Positions 8,935 through 18,581 of a DNA stretch of 64,000 nucleotides are shown one piece after another. Where the stretch lies: NCBI RefSeq assembly GCF_000378045.1, contig NZ_KB899102.1:81302-145301 (forward strand). Reading direction: 5' to 3'. Numbering within the stretch: position 1 is the first letter of the stretch; the number at the start of each line of letters is the position of its first letter. The DNA is from Marinobacterium rhizophilum DSM 18822. GTDB lineage: Bacteria; Pseudomonadota; Gammaproteobacteria; Pseudomonadales; Balneatricaceae. Made by a program: the position numbers and the translations under genes. Below the pieces are notes generated by a model. The model ran no database searches. It saw only the letters and a program-made list of their open reading frames with translations, and was not told the DNA's origin.

Positions 8935-9902
8935 TACTGCACCAGTTCGTTGTCGCTGAACATGCCCTCGAACAGCGCGGTCGAAAGATAGCGCTCGCCG
9001 GAGTCGGGCAGGATCACGACGATATGCTGGCCCGCGTATGCCGGATCATTGGCAATGCGCAGTGCCGCGCAGGCAGCTGCCCCGCAGGAAATACCCGCCA
9101 AAATACCTTCCTTTTCCATCAGTGCCCGGGCAGTGGCAATGGCTTCTTCATTGGTGACCTGCTCGACCTGGTCGACCAGCGCGAGATCCAGGTTGCCGGG
9201 CAGGAAGCCGGCACCGATGCCCTGTATCTTGTGCGGGGCAGGTGTCAGTTCGTTGCCGGCGAGGGTCTGGCTGATGATGGGCGAGTCCACCGGTTCTACC
9301 GCGACGCTGGTGATGGCCTTACCCTGAGTCTGTTTGATATAGCGCGATACGCCGGTGATGGTGCCGCCGGTACCTACGCCGGCCACCAGTACATCGACCA
9401 GGCCATCGGTGTCCTGCCAGATTTCGGGTCCTGTGGTCTTTTCATGAATCTCGGGATTGGCCGCGTTTTCAAACTGCTGCAGCATCAGATGGGTTTGCGG
9501 ATTGCTCTCGACCAGCTCCGTGGCCTTGGCGATGGCGCCTTTCATGCCCTTGGCGGGTTCTGTCAGCAAGATCTCTGCTCCCAGCGCTTTCATCAGCTTG
9601 CGGCGCTCGATGCTCATGGAGGAGGGCATGGTGAGCACCAGTTTGTAACCGCGCGCGGCGGCGACATAGGCCAGGGCGACGCCGGTGTTGCCGCTGGTGG
9701 GTTCAACCAGGGTCATGCCGGGCTTGAGCTGGCCGGACTTCTCCGCGGCCCAGACCATGTTGGCGCCGATCCGGCATTTTACCGAGCCTGCCGGGTTGCG
9801 CGATTCGATCTTGGCGTACAGTCTGGCATGGGGTGCCAGCTGTTTCAGTTGCACCAGCGGTGTATTGCCAATGGATAAAGAGTTGTCCTCGTATATCTTC
9901 AT
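8934..9902 (-). CDS. cysK: cysteine synthase A (O-acetylserine sulfhydrylase)
   Basis: A 322-residue PLP enzyme making L-cysteine from O-acetylserine and sulfide. The PLP lysine is Lys42 in [11 protein letters not shown], the substrate loop is EPTSGNTG, and the phosphate-binding loop is [10 protein letters not shown]. The sequence follows E. coli CysK almost end to end, including [14 protein letters not shown] and the [11 protein letters not shown] end, which separates it from CysM. Start ATG at 9902 gives the standard length. Single gene ending at a shared terminator. Confidence 0.96.
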   Translation of the reverse strand: MKIYEDNSLSIGNTPLVQLKQLAPHARLYAKIESRNPAGSVKCRIGANMVWAAEKSGQLKPGMTLVEPTSGNTGVALAYVAAARGYKLVLTMPSSMSIERRKLMKALGAEILLTEPAKGMKGAIAKATELVESNPQTHLMLQQFENAANPEIHEKTTGPEIWQDTDGLVDVLVAGVGTGGTITGVSRYIKQTQGKAITSVAVEPVDSPIISQTLAGNELTPAPHKIQGIGAGFLPGNLDLALVDQVEQVTNEEAIATARALMEKEGILAGISCGAAACAALRIANDPAYAGQHIVVILPDSGERYLSTALFEGMFSDNELVQ

Positions 9903-10044
9903 GGTGATCCTTGTGTTTGAGGCGGTGGTAAAATCCGTTGCACAGTTATAGCGAACCGCGGGGCTTTGTGAAAGGGCTTGGTGGCCGGGGCAGGCGCAGG
10001 CGGTGACTGCCGCGGGCTCAATGATGATACAAACGAGGTAATGA

Positions 10045-10506
10045 ATGCGGCTGTTGATGAAAGTTATGGCCCCGGTTGTCTTTTGGCTGGCCTACGGGAT
10101 CTTTAGAATGCGCTGGCTTAAAGCGTCGCGCCACCGGCATTTGCTTGCCATGAAACTGTTTCGTCTCGCGGCGGATAACGGGCACCGCCGGGCGTTGTCG
10201 GTGTATGGCCACTTGCTGCATTTTCGCGGTGACGGTATCGCCAACCGGGTTCAGGGAGCCATCTATCTGCAGCTGGCGGCGGACAAGGGTGACAGCAAGG
10301 CCTGCTATCAGATGGGGCGCATTTTCGAGCAGGGCTTTGAACACCGCTTCGTGGCCGATACGGCCAAGGCGCTGCACTACTATCGCCGCGCTGCCGAGCA
10401 GCAGCATCCGCTGGCCCTGCGCCGACTGGCGGACGTATACCGGGATGGTGAGCTGGGTCAGGCCGTGGATCTTGAAACGGCGCAGCGCTGGGAAGCGCAG
10501 ATTTAA
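10045..10506 (+). CDS. Sel1-repeat protein with N-terminal membrane anchor
   Basis: A 153-residue protein with a hydrophobic first 20 residues (uncleaved anchor likely) followed by three Sel1-like helical repeats. These show the hallmark A-x-x-L-x-x-A-A-x-x-G pattern: [34 protein letters not shown] and [24 protein letters not shown]. Such repeats bind partner proteins. Start ATG has GAGG six bases upstream. A terminator follows directly, so this is a one-gene unit. The partner is unknown. Confidence 0.8.
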   Translation: MRLLMKVMAPVVFWLAYGIFRMRWLKASRHRHLLAMKLFRLAADNGHRRALSVYGHLLHFRGDGIANRVQGAIYLQLAADKGDSKACYQMGRIFEQGFEHRFVADTAKALHYYRRAAEQQHPLALRRLADVYRDGELGQAVDLETAQRWEAQI

Positions 10507-10515
10507 CGAGGGAGG

Positions 10516-10557
10516 GCGGCAGGGTCAAAGGGTATGGTTGGTAACCCTGCCGCTTTT
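10516..10557 (+). terminator. Rho-independent terminator
   Basis: A perfect 10-bp stem (GCGGCAGGGT and ACCCTGCCGC) with an 18-base loop followed by TTTT. It closes the Sel1 gene. Confidence 0.7.
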
Positions 10558-10575
10558 CAACAACCTGTTAGGGGG

Positions 10576-11967
10576 TTAGGGAGTCGGGTTTTTCAGCTTG
10601 ACGCGAAAGCGCAGCACGGTTTTACCTTTTGCCGGGACCTCCAGTGACCAGTGCGCGCGACCTCCGCGGCTCTCGGTCATCTCAAGGCTGGCATGCTCCA
10701 GTGTCCAGGGCTGGGCAAAGTTTACCGCCAGGTCCAGTGTCTTCACGTCGCTGCCGCTGTTGCGTACCAGCACTTCGTACTCAGCCAGGTAGCCGTCGTA
10801 CTCCTTGCTGAGCAGGGTCTGCTGGCGTTCAACACTCAGTTCAAAGGCTTCGCCGAGCATCAGCTCAACATCCTGTCCTGTGGGGGTATGGCCGATTCGA
10901 CTGCCGCCGATAAATTGCAGGCGGCCGTTTTCATCCGGGGCAAAGGTACGCACAGCCCCGCCGGGCAGCGGCGTATCGGCCCCATTCTCAAAGCTGAGCC
11001 AGGTTTGCGGCGCTGAGCGGTGACGCCGGCTGTCCGGGCGCGGCATGGCCAGAAATTCATGCCGGTATTCCCGCTTCACCGCCAGCGCAGCGGTGCTCAC
11101 CAGCGGCAGCTGTTTTTGCTGCTGATCCAGCAGGCTGGTGCTGTTGGGCAGGGTATAGAGCTGATAGTCCTCGAAAGCCTCCGGTGCGGCGTCGGGTTCG
11201 GACGCCATGGCGGCCATGGCGATGTTGGCCTTGCGATAGGTTTCCCGTTCAGGCTGGTTAAGGGTGCCGGCCATCAGCTGAAAGCGTGCATTCTCAAAGT
11301 CGATACCGGTTGAATTGTGCAGGGTGGCCAGGCCTTCGAGCGACATTTTCTCGCCGCTTTCATCGAGGGTCATTACATAGTCCATCTGCCAGCTCAAGCC
11401 GCCTGTCAGGTAGCTGAAGGTCGCTGGCGCCGCGGCGCTGGTTCCCTGGCTGCGAAACTCCAGGCTGGGTGTACTGCTCAAGTGTGTCGGCACGCTGGGG
11501 AAGATAAAACGCCAGTCGCCGTTCAGCGGAATGCTTTCTATCTGGCTGTCATGGCGCACCAGGGCGCGATCGCCCTCGATGCTCAGCAGAGTGACCTGCG
11601 TGAGGCTTTCATCGCCGTTGGCGGGGTTGCGCCTGGCCAGCTGAAGGTCCTGCCCGAGGTAGTAGCGCAGCAGGGATTGATGCGACAGCAGGTTGGTGTT
11701 GAGGTTCTGTTCCAGGATCTGACCGGCTCCCTTGATGGACAGCGTTTCGGTCTGCATTTGCCGGCTGACATCCTGGATGACGACAGCCTGGCCGGGGGCA
11801 AGAGCCGGCAGGGCGCGACTGTCCCGCACCAGCCCAAGGTTCTGGTTGTACACCGTGAGTGTCAGGTCTTTCTGGGCGTGGGCATCAATGCTCAGCGGTG
11901 TTGCTGCGTTCAGGTGCGCACTCAGCGTCACCAGGAGGGCGACAGGGGTGCTGTAACGGGCTTTCAT
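10576..11967 (-). CDS. DUF4139 domain secreted protein
   Basis: A 463-residue exported protein. A signal peptide of about 21 residues (MKARYSTPVALLVTLSAHLNA) precedes the mature start at ATPLS. The N-terminal part has the DUF4140/DUF4139 opening LTLTVYNQNLGLVRDSR, and the body is rich in beta strands with the family segment LTGGLSWQMDYVMTLDESG. Members of this family are periplasmic or surface proteins of unknown role, some linked to mucoidy control (MuiA). It lies 95 bases downstream of the pseudokinase/FGE gene on the same strand, so the two may form a transcript. Confidence 0.8.
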   Translation of the reverse strand: MKARYSTPVALLVTLSAHLNAATPLSIDAHAQKDLTLTVYNQNLGLVRDSRALPALAPGQAVVIQDVSRQMQTETLSIKGAGQILEQNLNTNLLSHQSLLRYYLGQDLQLARRNPANGDESLTQVTLLSIEGDRALVRHDSQIESIPLNGDWRFIFPSVPTHLSSTPSLEFRSQGTSAAAPATFSYLTGGLSWQMDYVMTLDESGEKMSLEGLATLHNSTGIDFENARFQLMAGTLNQPERETYRKANIAMAAMASEPDAAPEAFEDYQLYTLPNSTSLLDQQQKQLPLVSTAALAVKREYRHEFLAMPRPDSRRHRSAPQTWLSFENGADTPLPGGAVRTFAPDENGRLQFIGGSRIGHTPTGQDVELMLGEAFELSVERQQTLLSKEYDGYLAEYEVLVRNSGSDVKTLDLAVNFAQPWTLEHASLEMTESRGGRAHWSLEVPAKGKTVLRFRVKLKNPTP

Positions 11968-12061
11968 TCAACGTACTCCATGTTTTAGACAACAGGGCCG
12001 GGCTCATCCTCGGGCCTCGGCTCTAGTGAGTGACTGTTACGACCTAGATGCCGCTACTTGA

Positions 12062-14017
12062 TTATTGCGCGGGCGTCTCGGTCGGCAGGTCCACCGCAAC
12101 ACGAAACCCCCAGCTGGAGCTCAGGCCGCCGGGAGGATTGCGATAGCGACTGGAGGACCGCACCAGGCGGCCGATATCGAACCAGGAGCCGCCTCGCATC
12201 ACGCGGTATTCGCAGCCGCTTTGCTGGCGGGCGGAACCGTTGCGTGGTGCATCCCTATGATTATCGACGTAGCAGTCCTGCACCCATTCATCGACGTTGC
12301 CATTGAGGTCGAACAATCCCCAGGGGTTGGCCTCAAGACTGCCGACCGGAGCCGGCTGCTTGCCATCCCATTCACTACCGCACTCGTCACAGACCGCGAA
12401 TCCGCTACCAAGTTCATCGCCCCACCAATAGGCGCTCTGGGTTCCGGCGCGGGCGGCGTATTCCCATTCGGCTTCGCTCGGCAGGCGGTAGGGTTGGCCG
12501 GTTTCACGGGCGAGCCACTGCGCGTAGCGGCTGGCATCTTCCCAACTGACATTGATCACCGGTTGCCGGCCCCGGCCCCAGCCATTGTCATCGGGCTTGG
12601 CCCGGCCGGTGGCCGCGGCAAAGCGGTCATAGTCTTCGAAGGTCACTTCATGGCGCGCGAGGGCGACTGCGTGAGCGATGCTGACCTCGTGCATCGGCCT
12701 TTCATTGTCATCGCTTTGGCGCGACTCGGCGCCCATCAGAAAGGTGCCGCGGGGCAGGTGCACCATTTCCGGACCGTAATCACCCTGTTCCAGCGCATCA
12801 AAGAAAAACCCGCCCGGCGTCGTTCTATCACCCCGAAAGCGCTTGTCGGCTTCAGCGCTCGCGGGCTGCAGTGAACCTGCCTCGGGCGCAGTGCTATTCG
12901 GCGTGGCGCTTCTCAAGGCCTCCAGGGCCGTTGCCAGCTCGGCGTTTTGTTCTGCCAGACGCTGTAACTGCTGCTGCAGCGGGTTGACTGAGGGTTGACC
13001 CAGCCTGAGCCCGAGCCAGATGCCGAGCAAAAGTCCGGCAATGAAAAGTGCGGCGCCGGACAGGCGGCTCGGGGTTATCCAGCCCTTCAGTCGCTGCCAG
13101 TAGTGCGCGGGGTTGTTGGGTATGCCTGCACCTGAGGCGTTGGGTGGGAGCGTGGGTGCCGTCTCATTGGGTGCTGTGGGAGTTGCGGATTCGGGCGGGC
13201 TGAATAATTGCTGCACCCAGCGTGCGGCCCCTTTGGGGCGCGCCTCTGGGTCCGTTACCAGGGCCTGCTGCAGCAGTGGCCACTGTGCCGGGGTTACCTT
13301 GCTCGGGCGGGCCTGGTTTTCAATATTCAGCGGTTCACCGGGTGCCCGGACAGGGAGGCTTCCGCTCAACAGTTGCAGTGCGATCAGGCCCAGGGCGTAA
13401 AGATCCGACTGCACACTGGTGCGGCTCGGGATATCCGCTTCGGGGGCTTCATAACGGGCTCTGACACTTTCATCCGGGCTTCCGGCTGCCTGCAGCGCTG
13501 CCAGGCCTGCGAAACCGAACAGTTTGACACCGCCCTGGCGATTGATAAAAACCTGCGCCGGGCTCAGGCAACCATGGGGTTGGCGCAGTGCCTGATACCC
13601 TGCATCCAGGGCCTGTGCCAGTTGGCCGAGCAGTGCGCGCTGCTTGGCGGGCGCGAGTTTGGCAGTCTTGCCGCGCTCGAACAGCCGGGCCAGCGTGAGG
13701 CCATCGACAGCTTCATGGGTGCTGAACAGCCATCCGCCCTTATCAAGGAAGTAGCCATAGCTGGTGAGCACATGGGGATGGTGCAGAGCCTTGCACAGCA
13801 GTACCTGTTTCTTGAATGCATTGACGAACGCAGTGTTGCCCTGCAGGTCAGGGGCAATTAACAGCAGTGTGACAGGGGTTTCCGGACGCGTGCTCAGGTC
13901 CTGTGCCTGCCAGAGTTCCCCCAGCGGATGGGCATCTATGCGTGCACTGAGCTGAAATCGGTGATGTTCGGGGCCCAGTACCTGGCCTGGTGTCAGCGGT
14001 GTGTAGGGTCTGTCCAG
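12062..14017 (-). CDS. pseudokinase - membrane helix - formylglycine-generating-enzyme-like fusion
   Basis: A 651-residue protein if read from a CTG codon at 14017, five bases after a GGAGG site. The first ATG/GTG/TTG start in the frame is a GTG at 13771, which would remove most of the kinase N-lobe. Residues 1-290 resemble a PknB-type kinase (LTPGQVLG opening, SDLYALGLIALQLLSG), but the catalytic parts are degraded: the beta-3 lysine position reads VTLLLI, HRD/HGD reads HGCL and DFG reads FGF. A membrane helix lies near 320-340 (ALFIAGLLLGIWLGLRLG), followed by a helical spacer. The last 240 residues are an FGE/SUMF1 domain (HLPRGTFLMGAE, WEDASRYAQWLARETGQPYRLPSEAEWEYAARAG, LNGNVDEWVQDCY, VMRGGSW). 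The domain would face the periplasm. Partners and substrate unknown. Confidence 0.75.
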   Translation of the reverse strand: MDRPYTPLTPGQVLGPEHHRFQLSARIDAHPLGELWQAQDLSTRPETPVTLLLIAPDLQGNTAFVNAFKKQVLLCKALHHPHVLTSYGYFLDKGGWLFSTHEAVDGLTLARLFERGKTAKLAPAKQRALLGQLAQALDAGYQALRQPHGCLSPAQVFINRQGGVKLFGFAGLAALQAAGSPDESVRARYEAPEADIPSRTSVQSDLYALGLIALQLLSGSLPVRAPGEPLNIENQARPSKVTPAQWPLLQQALVTDPEARPKGAARWVQQLFSPPESATPTAPNETAPTLPPNASGAGIPNNPAHYWQRLKGWITPSRLSGAALFIAGLLLGIWLGLRLGQPSVNPLQQQLQRLAEQNAELATALEALRSATPNSTAPEAGSLQPASAEADKRFRGDRTTPGGFFFDALEQGDYGPEMVHLPRGTFLMGAESRQSDDNERPMHEVSIAHAVALARHEVTFEDYDRFAAATGRAKPDDNGWGRGRQPVINVSWEDASRYAQWLARETGQPYRLPSEAEWEYAARAGTQSAYWWGDELGSGFAVCDECGSEWDGKQPAPVGSLEANPWGLFDLNGNVDEWVQDCYVDNHRDAPRNGSARQQSGCEYRVMRGGSWFDIGRLVRSSSRYRNPPGGLSSSWGFRVAVDLPTETPAQ

Positions 14018-14164
14018 AAACGCCTCCGTTTCACGGTGCTGTGATGCGCTTTATACCAAGAATAAGCTCCCATGATAGCCCAGGAATGACCTTTGAATTC
14101 AACATCCCTTGAGGGTATGTAAGCTTGAACACAGTCGCTCACGCGTGCCTGGGCCAGAAAGCGC

Positions 14165-14194
14165 AAAAGCGCCCCGCGGGGCGCCTTTGCTTTT
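14165..14194 (-). terminator. terminator downstream of kdsA
   Basis: A GCGCCCC/GGGGCGC stem flanked by AAAA on one side and CTTTGCTTTT on the other. It lies 35 bases past the kdsA stop and could act on both strands. Confidence 0.6.
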
Positions 14195-14228
14195 AGTACT
14201 CAGGCCGTTGCTCTGGTCCTGAAGTGGA

Positions 14229-15083
<855 letters not shown>

Positions 15084-15194
15084 CTACCGTAGCCGGAGTT
15101 CTTTTGGAAGCCAGAGACTTATTCACAGGTTCCCTGAACATGGGGCCCGCGTGGCCGCAGGTCGGGGCTTTATGGGCCTGACTTAAAGGCTGGA

Positions 15195-15611
15195 TTATAA
15201 GTTATTCGACGGGAAAAGTGCGGCATATTTGGCAATCCATTCCAGCGCGGCTTCGTCTTCACTCAGGGTGCGCCCCTGCTGATCCTGCACCCACTGGCGG
15301 TAATAGCGAATATGGCAGACTTGCTCGAACATGCGCATGCGCTGGGCGTGTTCGTCGTTGGCAAAACGGATGTGCAGCTCGTAATGGTCCTGATGGGCGC
15401 GGCACCATTCAATCTGGCCGGTGATGGCGGGCGTATGGGCATTATCGCGGATGCTAATGTTGACCTGTTGTCCTGTGGCCAGCATGGCGGCCGACCTGCA
15501 CACCAGGCCGAGCGGCATGGGTGTGTTTGCAGTATCGCAGCTGTGTTCAACGACCTGAACTTCGAGCGGGATCTCGTCGGGATGGCGGATAAAGCATGGC
15601 TGGTTGTTCAT
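15195..15611 (-). CDS. PilZ domain protein
   Basis: A 138-residue soluble protein. An RHPDEIPLEV start and GLVCRSAAMLATGQQVNISI followed by GQIEWC and YELHIRF fit the single PilZ fold, which binds cyclic di-GMP in many members. The typical RxxxR is not complete at the N-terminus (only one Arg before HPDEIP), so cyclic di-GMP binding is uncertain. The last 40 residues are a helical tail. It lies 117 bases before the kdsA start on the same strand. Confidence 0.65.
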   Translation of the reverse strand: MNNQPCFIRHPDEIPLEVQVVEHSCDTANTPMPLGLVCRSAAMLATGQQVNISIRDNAHTPAITGQIEWCRAHQDHYELHIRFANDEHAQRMRMFEQVCHIRYYRQWVQDQQGRTLSEDEAALEWIAKYAALFPSNNL

Positions 15612-15825
15612 GACAACCTCCGCAGATCAGATGACTCAAGGCCCTTGTATCAGCACGGGTTATTGCAGGTCCCTGTGCTTGTCCAGTGGCGCCCTTGTAC
15701 ATAGAGTATATCGGCCAGGGTGAAAGTAACCTGAACAGAAATTTGCAGGGATTAGTCGGTGGCACCCCGTTGGTCGGCCCCTAACCCACTGGAATAACAG
15801 ATAGTCAAGAATACCGGACGGATGG

Positions 15826-16359
15826 ATGGACTTAACAAAGCAGCAGGCGGCCATACAGGCCGGATATGAGGCGCTTATCGACTCGATGGCAACGCTGTCT
15901 CTGGCCACGGTGGCTGCCAATGGCCAGGCGGATATCAGTTATGCCCCCTTCGTACGGGATGACCAGGGGCGCTTCTGCATCTTTGTCAGTACACTGGCGG
16001 CTCACACCGGCAACCTGCTGCGGGAGCCCTCAGCCTCGGTGATGCTGATCCAGCCGGAGTCCGAGGCGAGCAACCTGTTTGCCCGCGAACGTCTGACGTT
16101 GCGTTGCCGGGCCGAGGAAATCAAGCCGGATGAGCCATGCTACGATGCGATTTTACAGCGCATGCAGGCGCGATTCGGGCCGTTGATACAGCAGCTTCGC
16201 AGCCTGGCGGATTTCCACCTGCTGGCGCTGGCGCCCCAGTCCGGCACCTATGTCGTTGGGTTTGGCCGCGCCTATGAACTGGATGTGGCCAGTGGCGTGT
16301 TGCGGCATATTGACGCCGACCGGCTGCGGGGCCGGTCACCGGGACGGTCGGGCAAGTAG
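15826..16359 (+). CDS. HugZ-like heme utilisation / pyridoxamine-phosphate-oxidase-fold protein
   Basis: A 177-residue split-barrel flavin-fold protein. LSLATVAANGQADISYAPFVRDDQGRFCIFVSTLAAHTGNL and the C-terminal FHLLALAPQSGTYVVGFGRAYEL match the HugZ group, whose members bind heme or flavin and take part in heme breakdown in some pathogens. The HugZ C-terminal heme-ligand loop cannot be confirmed here. It is a single gene with no heme-uptake genes beside it. Confidence 0.78.
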   Translation: MDLTKQQAAIQAGYEALIDSMATLSLATVAANGQADISYAPFVRDDQGRFCIFVSTLAAHTGNLLREPSASVMLIQPESEASNLFARERLTLRCRAEEIKPDEPCYDAILQRMQARFGPLIQQLRSLADFHLLALAPQSGTYVVGFGRAYELDVASGVLRHIDADRLRGRSPGRSGK

Positions 16360-16404
16360 CCTGGGATCATCCTGCAAGTGCCGTCGGCACCGCTATGCCT
16401 GGCT

Positions 16405-17331
16405 TCAGAGCGCCTGCAGCATCTCGCCGGCAACCCAGCTGGCAGCGAGGAGGGCGACAAAACAGCCATAGGCGAACCAGCGATAGCGCTGGGCCAGCTT
16501 TTCTTCGTCGTAGGTGGACAGCAGGTAGGGCTGATCCGATTCGTCCGGACGCATCAGTACATGGACCGTGGGGAGTCTGTGCAATTCCTTCTGGCGTACC
16601 ATCACCTCTTTGCGGGCCCGGGTTTGCACTTGTTCCCATTCATCCGGATCCAGCTGTCCGTTGCGGTTACTGTCAAAGCGTGCCAGCAGCTGTTGGTAGT
16701 CCGCTTTCCACTGGCGAATGAGCTCGCCAGTCTCCCGGGTCTGATCCAGTTGGTCGCGCCCGCCCCCCAGACTTTGAAACCGGCCCAGGGCGTAGACCGT
16801 TTCGTATTCCAGGATCAGTTCTTCGAGATAGCGGTAGCGGCTGGCACCAAAACGTACATTGAAGCGAAAGCCGGTACGCTGATCCGGTGGCCCGCCAGCG
16901 GGCATCGGGGTGTGGCCGTGCCAGCGCTTGCGTAACGCCGCCTTGACCTCGGCGCCTTCGGGGTCGATCTGGCAGATACCGCTCTGGTCATCCAGCTGAA
17001 ACCATGCGTCCGAGGTGCCTTCGCGCTCACAGACCCAGCGGCGATTCTTGCCGCTGCCTTTTTCCCGTTCGACCTTGTAGTGATACCAGACACATTCACG
17101 CCCGGTGAGCGGGGCGTGGAGCAGGCCATTGGGGCTGGGCAGGGCCTGACCCTGCAGTTCTACATAGCCCTGGTGCGCGGACTGCACTCGGGCGGTCGGC
17201 GTGTCTGCGATCAGGCGGTAACGTTTGAGACAGCGAAAGCCGAACCAGAAGCCGGCCAGGACCACGGCACAACTCACACCCAGGGCGATCACGACTTCAT
17301 GCCGCTCCAGCGTGGAGGTATCCAGCAGCAT
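16405..17331 (-). CDS. GIDE/BAM-type membrane protein with EF-hand loop
   Basis: A 308-residue membrane protein with helices near residues 12-32 and 283-303. The region 50-190 resembles the GIDE domain of eukaryotic mitochondrial E3 ligases: GYVELQGQALPSPNGLLHAPLTGRECVWYHYKVE, then WFQLDDQSGICQIDPEGAEV. No RING finger is present, so ubiquitin ligase activity is not implied. Between the GIDE part and the second helix a canonical EF-hand loop DSNRNGQLDPDEW suggests calcium binding. Its start codon overlaps the LemA stop by one base (TGATG), so the two are coupled. Confidence 0.72.
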   Translation of the reverse strand: MLLDTSTLERHEVVIALGVSCAVVLAGFWFGFRCLKRYRLIADTPTARVQSAHQGYVELQGQALPSPNGLLHAPLTGRECVWYHYKVEREKGSGKNRRWVCEREGTSDAWFQLDDQSGICQIDPEGAEVKAALRKRWHGHTPMPAGGPPDQRTGFRFNVRFGASRYRYLEELILEYETVYALGRFQSLGGGRDQLDQTRETGELIRQWKADYQQLLARFDSNRNGQLDPDEWEQVQTRARKEVMVRQKELHRLPTVHVLMRPDESDQPYLLSTYDEEKLAQRYRWFAYGCFVALLAASWVAGEMLQAL

Positions 17332-17903
17332 CAGCCGAACAGGGCCTTGATATTCACGTCGGCTTTGTGTGCATCCTCGAATTCCAGCAGGTCTGCGGCC
17401 TTGAAGCCGAATTTGCCGGCGATCAGGCTGTCGGGAAACTGTTCGATACGGATGTTGTTGAGGTTCACCGATTCGTTGTAGAACTCACGCCGGTCGGCAA
17501 TACCGCTTTCAAGGCCGGTAATGCGCCCCTGCAGGTGCTGAAAGGTCTCGCTGGTCTTGAGGTCCGGATAGGCTTCGGCCACGGCAAACAGGTTGCCAAG
17601 ACCAAACCTCATCTGGGTTTCAGCCTTGCCAACGGCCCTAATGTCCTGCGCTTCGCGCGCCTGGGCCACGGCATTACGGGCCTTCATCACGGCTTCCAGG
17701 GTTTGCTGCTCAAAGCCCATGTACTGCTTGCAGGTTTCGACCAGTTTGGGCAGTTCGTCGTGGCGTTGCTTGAGCAGTACATCGATATTGGCCCAGGCCT
17801 TTGACACATTGTGCTTGAGGCGAACCAGGTTGTTGTAGAGCGAGATGCCATATAACGCCAGCAGTACGGCGCCGGCCAGAAGAATAAGCGTAATCGGATC
17901 CAT
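17331..17903 (-). CDS. lemA: LemA family membrane protein
   Basis: A 190-residue protein with one N-terminal membrane helix (ITLILLAGAVLLALYGISLY) and a long helical bundle. Family signatures include NLVRLKHNVSKAWANIDVLLKQRHDELPKLV and YNESVNLNNIRIEQFPDSLIAGKFGF. LemA proteins expose their helical domain outside the cytoplasmic membrane; the function is unclear. It is the first gene of a two-gene unit with the GIDE-like protein. The name follows the family, not a demonstrated role. Confidence 0.9.
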   Translation of the reverse strand: MDPITLILLAGAVLLALYGISLYNNLVRLKHNVSKAWANIDVLLKQRHDELPKLVETCKQYMGFEQQTLEAVMKARNAVAQAREAQDIRAVGKAETQMRFGLGNLFAVAEAYPDLKTSETFQHLQGRITGLESGIADRREFYNESVNLNNIRIEQFPDSLIAGKFGFKAADLLEFEDAHKADVNIKALFG

Positions 17904-17975
17904 GGATGTCTTCCTTGCTTGTTTACCTGAGCACTATAGCGCACCCGATCCAGGGGCTGAGCGCAGTACCGGTGG

Positions 17976-18185
17976 TCAGACCTGACCGCCTCCCATCATT
18001 TCGACCACCAGGGTCTTGACCAAAAAGGCGGCCAGCCCGAGGCCGAGGGCGCCGAAGAGTATGACGGTGCCAAACTTGCCGGCGTTGGATTTCTTCGCCA
18101 GGTCATAAATGATGAAAAATACAAAGGCGGCGAACAGGACCAGGCCAATGTTCAGCGCGATAGACTCCATTTCGGCCAGACGCAC
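17976..18185 (-). CDS. DUF2788 family small membrane protein
   Basis: A 69-residue protein with two membrane helices (about 10-27 and 40-58) joined by the conserved loop YDLAKKSNAGKFGT. It matches the DUF2788 family of Pseudomonas-like bacteria. The start is a GTG at 18185 with GGAG six bases upstream; an ATG five codons later is possible but less well placed. Function unknown. The leading region is shared with the divergent urt operon. Confidence 0.78.
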   Translation of the reverse strand: MRLAEMESIALNIGLVLFAAFVFFIIYDLAKKSNAGKFGTVILFGALGLGLAAFLVKTLVVEMMGGGQV

Positions 18186-18404
18186 AATTTGCTCCTTGAA
18201 AAGACAGACAGAGGGTCAGAATTGGTCGGCGATTGTACAGCAAATGTGGCCTTTGTGGGACTGGGTTGCTGTTCAAAAAGAGTGCGTCCGCAGGACATTT
18301 ATCATCACGGAGAATGCTCTCTCACCCATGTCCTATTAAGAGGCGCCATTGTTACGGCGCTGTGCTCCACGAAGGGGCGGGATTACCGACGGAAGGAGTT
18401 TCGC

Positions 18405-18419
18405 GCACCAAGCGAGTGC
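18405..18419 (+). promoter_or_regulatory. possible NtrC-type binding site upstream of urtA
   Basis: GCAC-N7-GTGC, the dyad spacing of NtrC sites, lies about 90 bases upstream of the sigma-54 promoter and about 120 bases from the likely transcription start, the usual enhancer distance. It is one weak site by sequence alone. The rest of the 396-base gap holds no gene I can support. Confidence 0.45.
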
Positions 18420-18506
18420 ATCTTGTCTCGCGGGCAATTAAGGCGACGATCGAAACCAGGCTTGATCCTGTGTAATTGTCGCATTATTGAAACGGTTATT
18501 CGTAGC

Positions 18507-18522
18507 TGGCACCACCCTTGCA
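18507..18522 (+). promoter_or_regulatory. sigma-54 promoter of urtA
   Basis: TGGCAC-N5-TTGCA, an essentially perfect -24/-12 element with GG and GC ten bases apart. It lies 60 bases before the urtA ATG, putting the start of transcription near 18533. This points to RpoN- and NtrC-dependent expression of the urea transporter under nitrogen limitation. Confidence 0.85.
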
Positions 18523-18581
18523 CTGGAACTGAGCGCATGTTTCAGACTGACACACTTTTTAATCGCAAGGGGTGACTGTAG

